The position numbers and the translations under genes are program-made. A stretch of DNA of 17,666 bases, from assembly GCA_002751075.1 (NCBI GenBank), contig NAOQ01000004.1, forward strand, positions 322,935 through 340,600, in the 5' to 3' direction. Source of the stretch: Ichthyophonus hoferi (Eukaryota; Opisthokonta; Ichthyosporea; Ichthyophonida; Ichthyophonidae). The notes under the pieces are model-generated. The model ran no database searches, was not told where the DNA came from, and saw only the letters and a program-made list of their open reading frames with translations. Below are positions 17,648-17,666 of the stretch, in pieces. Every line of letters begins with the position of its first letter. Positions within the stretch are counted from its first letter, which is position 1.

Positions 17648-17666
17648 AATATTTACTAATAATAAG

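Noticed and set aside
1-17666. CRISPR array, rRNA or operon
   Set aside because: No regularly spaced repeats with unique spacers, no rRNA-like sequence and no closely packed genes were seen.

Overview
The window is strongly AT-rich eukaryotic DNA. Its two supported genes carry spliceosomal introns with good donors (gtaggt, gtatgt, gtgggt, gtagtg) and, in several cases, ctaac-type branch sites close to the acceptor. Short introns of this kind and the many Ty1/copia- and Ty3/gypsy-like relics fit a repeat-laden fungus, perhaps an early-diverging one, but nothing here fixes the taxon. No rRNA, tRNA, CRISPR or bacterial operon structure is visible.

Layout. Positions 1-2.3 kb are a graveyard: protein-like open stretches that cannot be assigned, and a decayed Ty1/copia RNase H segment on the minus strand. 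Positions 2.3-3.4 kb are AT-rich and empty. Positions 3416-6316 hold the best gene, a three-exon membrane RING-H2 ubiquitin ligase on the plus strand; its phases agree at both introns and give 699 residues. Its first intron is almost entirely a heptamer (ccctata) minisatellite with a higher-order duplication. Positions 6.3-8.1 kb hold pentamer repeats, AT-rich spacer and one exon-like relic near 7.65 kb. Positions 8126-10870 hold a second gene on the minus strand: four exons with phase-matched junctions, 418 residues, a low-complexity acidic then Pro/Ser-rich protein with a run of ten-residue repeats. Its introns carry degenerate pentamer arrays, and intron 2 has two arrays in opposite orientation that could fold together.

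Positions 10.9-17.7 kb have no convincing intact gene. They contain short tandem duplications, a pair of diverged direct repeats at 11.7 and 12.1 kb, small inverted repeats at 12.55-12.68 kb, a 126-bp direct repeat pair at 14.39 and 14.70 kb, a short coding-like island at 14.9-15.34 kb, and a broken chromovirus-like integrase end at about 16 kb.

The two genes converge (tail to tail, about 1.8 kb apart) and nothing shows that they work together. The RING protein should act in the secretory pathway. The function of the second protein is unknown. I do not see an obviously new multi-gene system. The most unusual signals are the repeat-built introns and the decapeptide-repeat protein.
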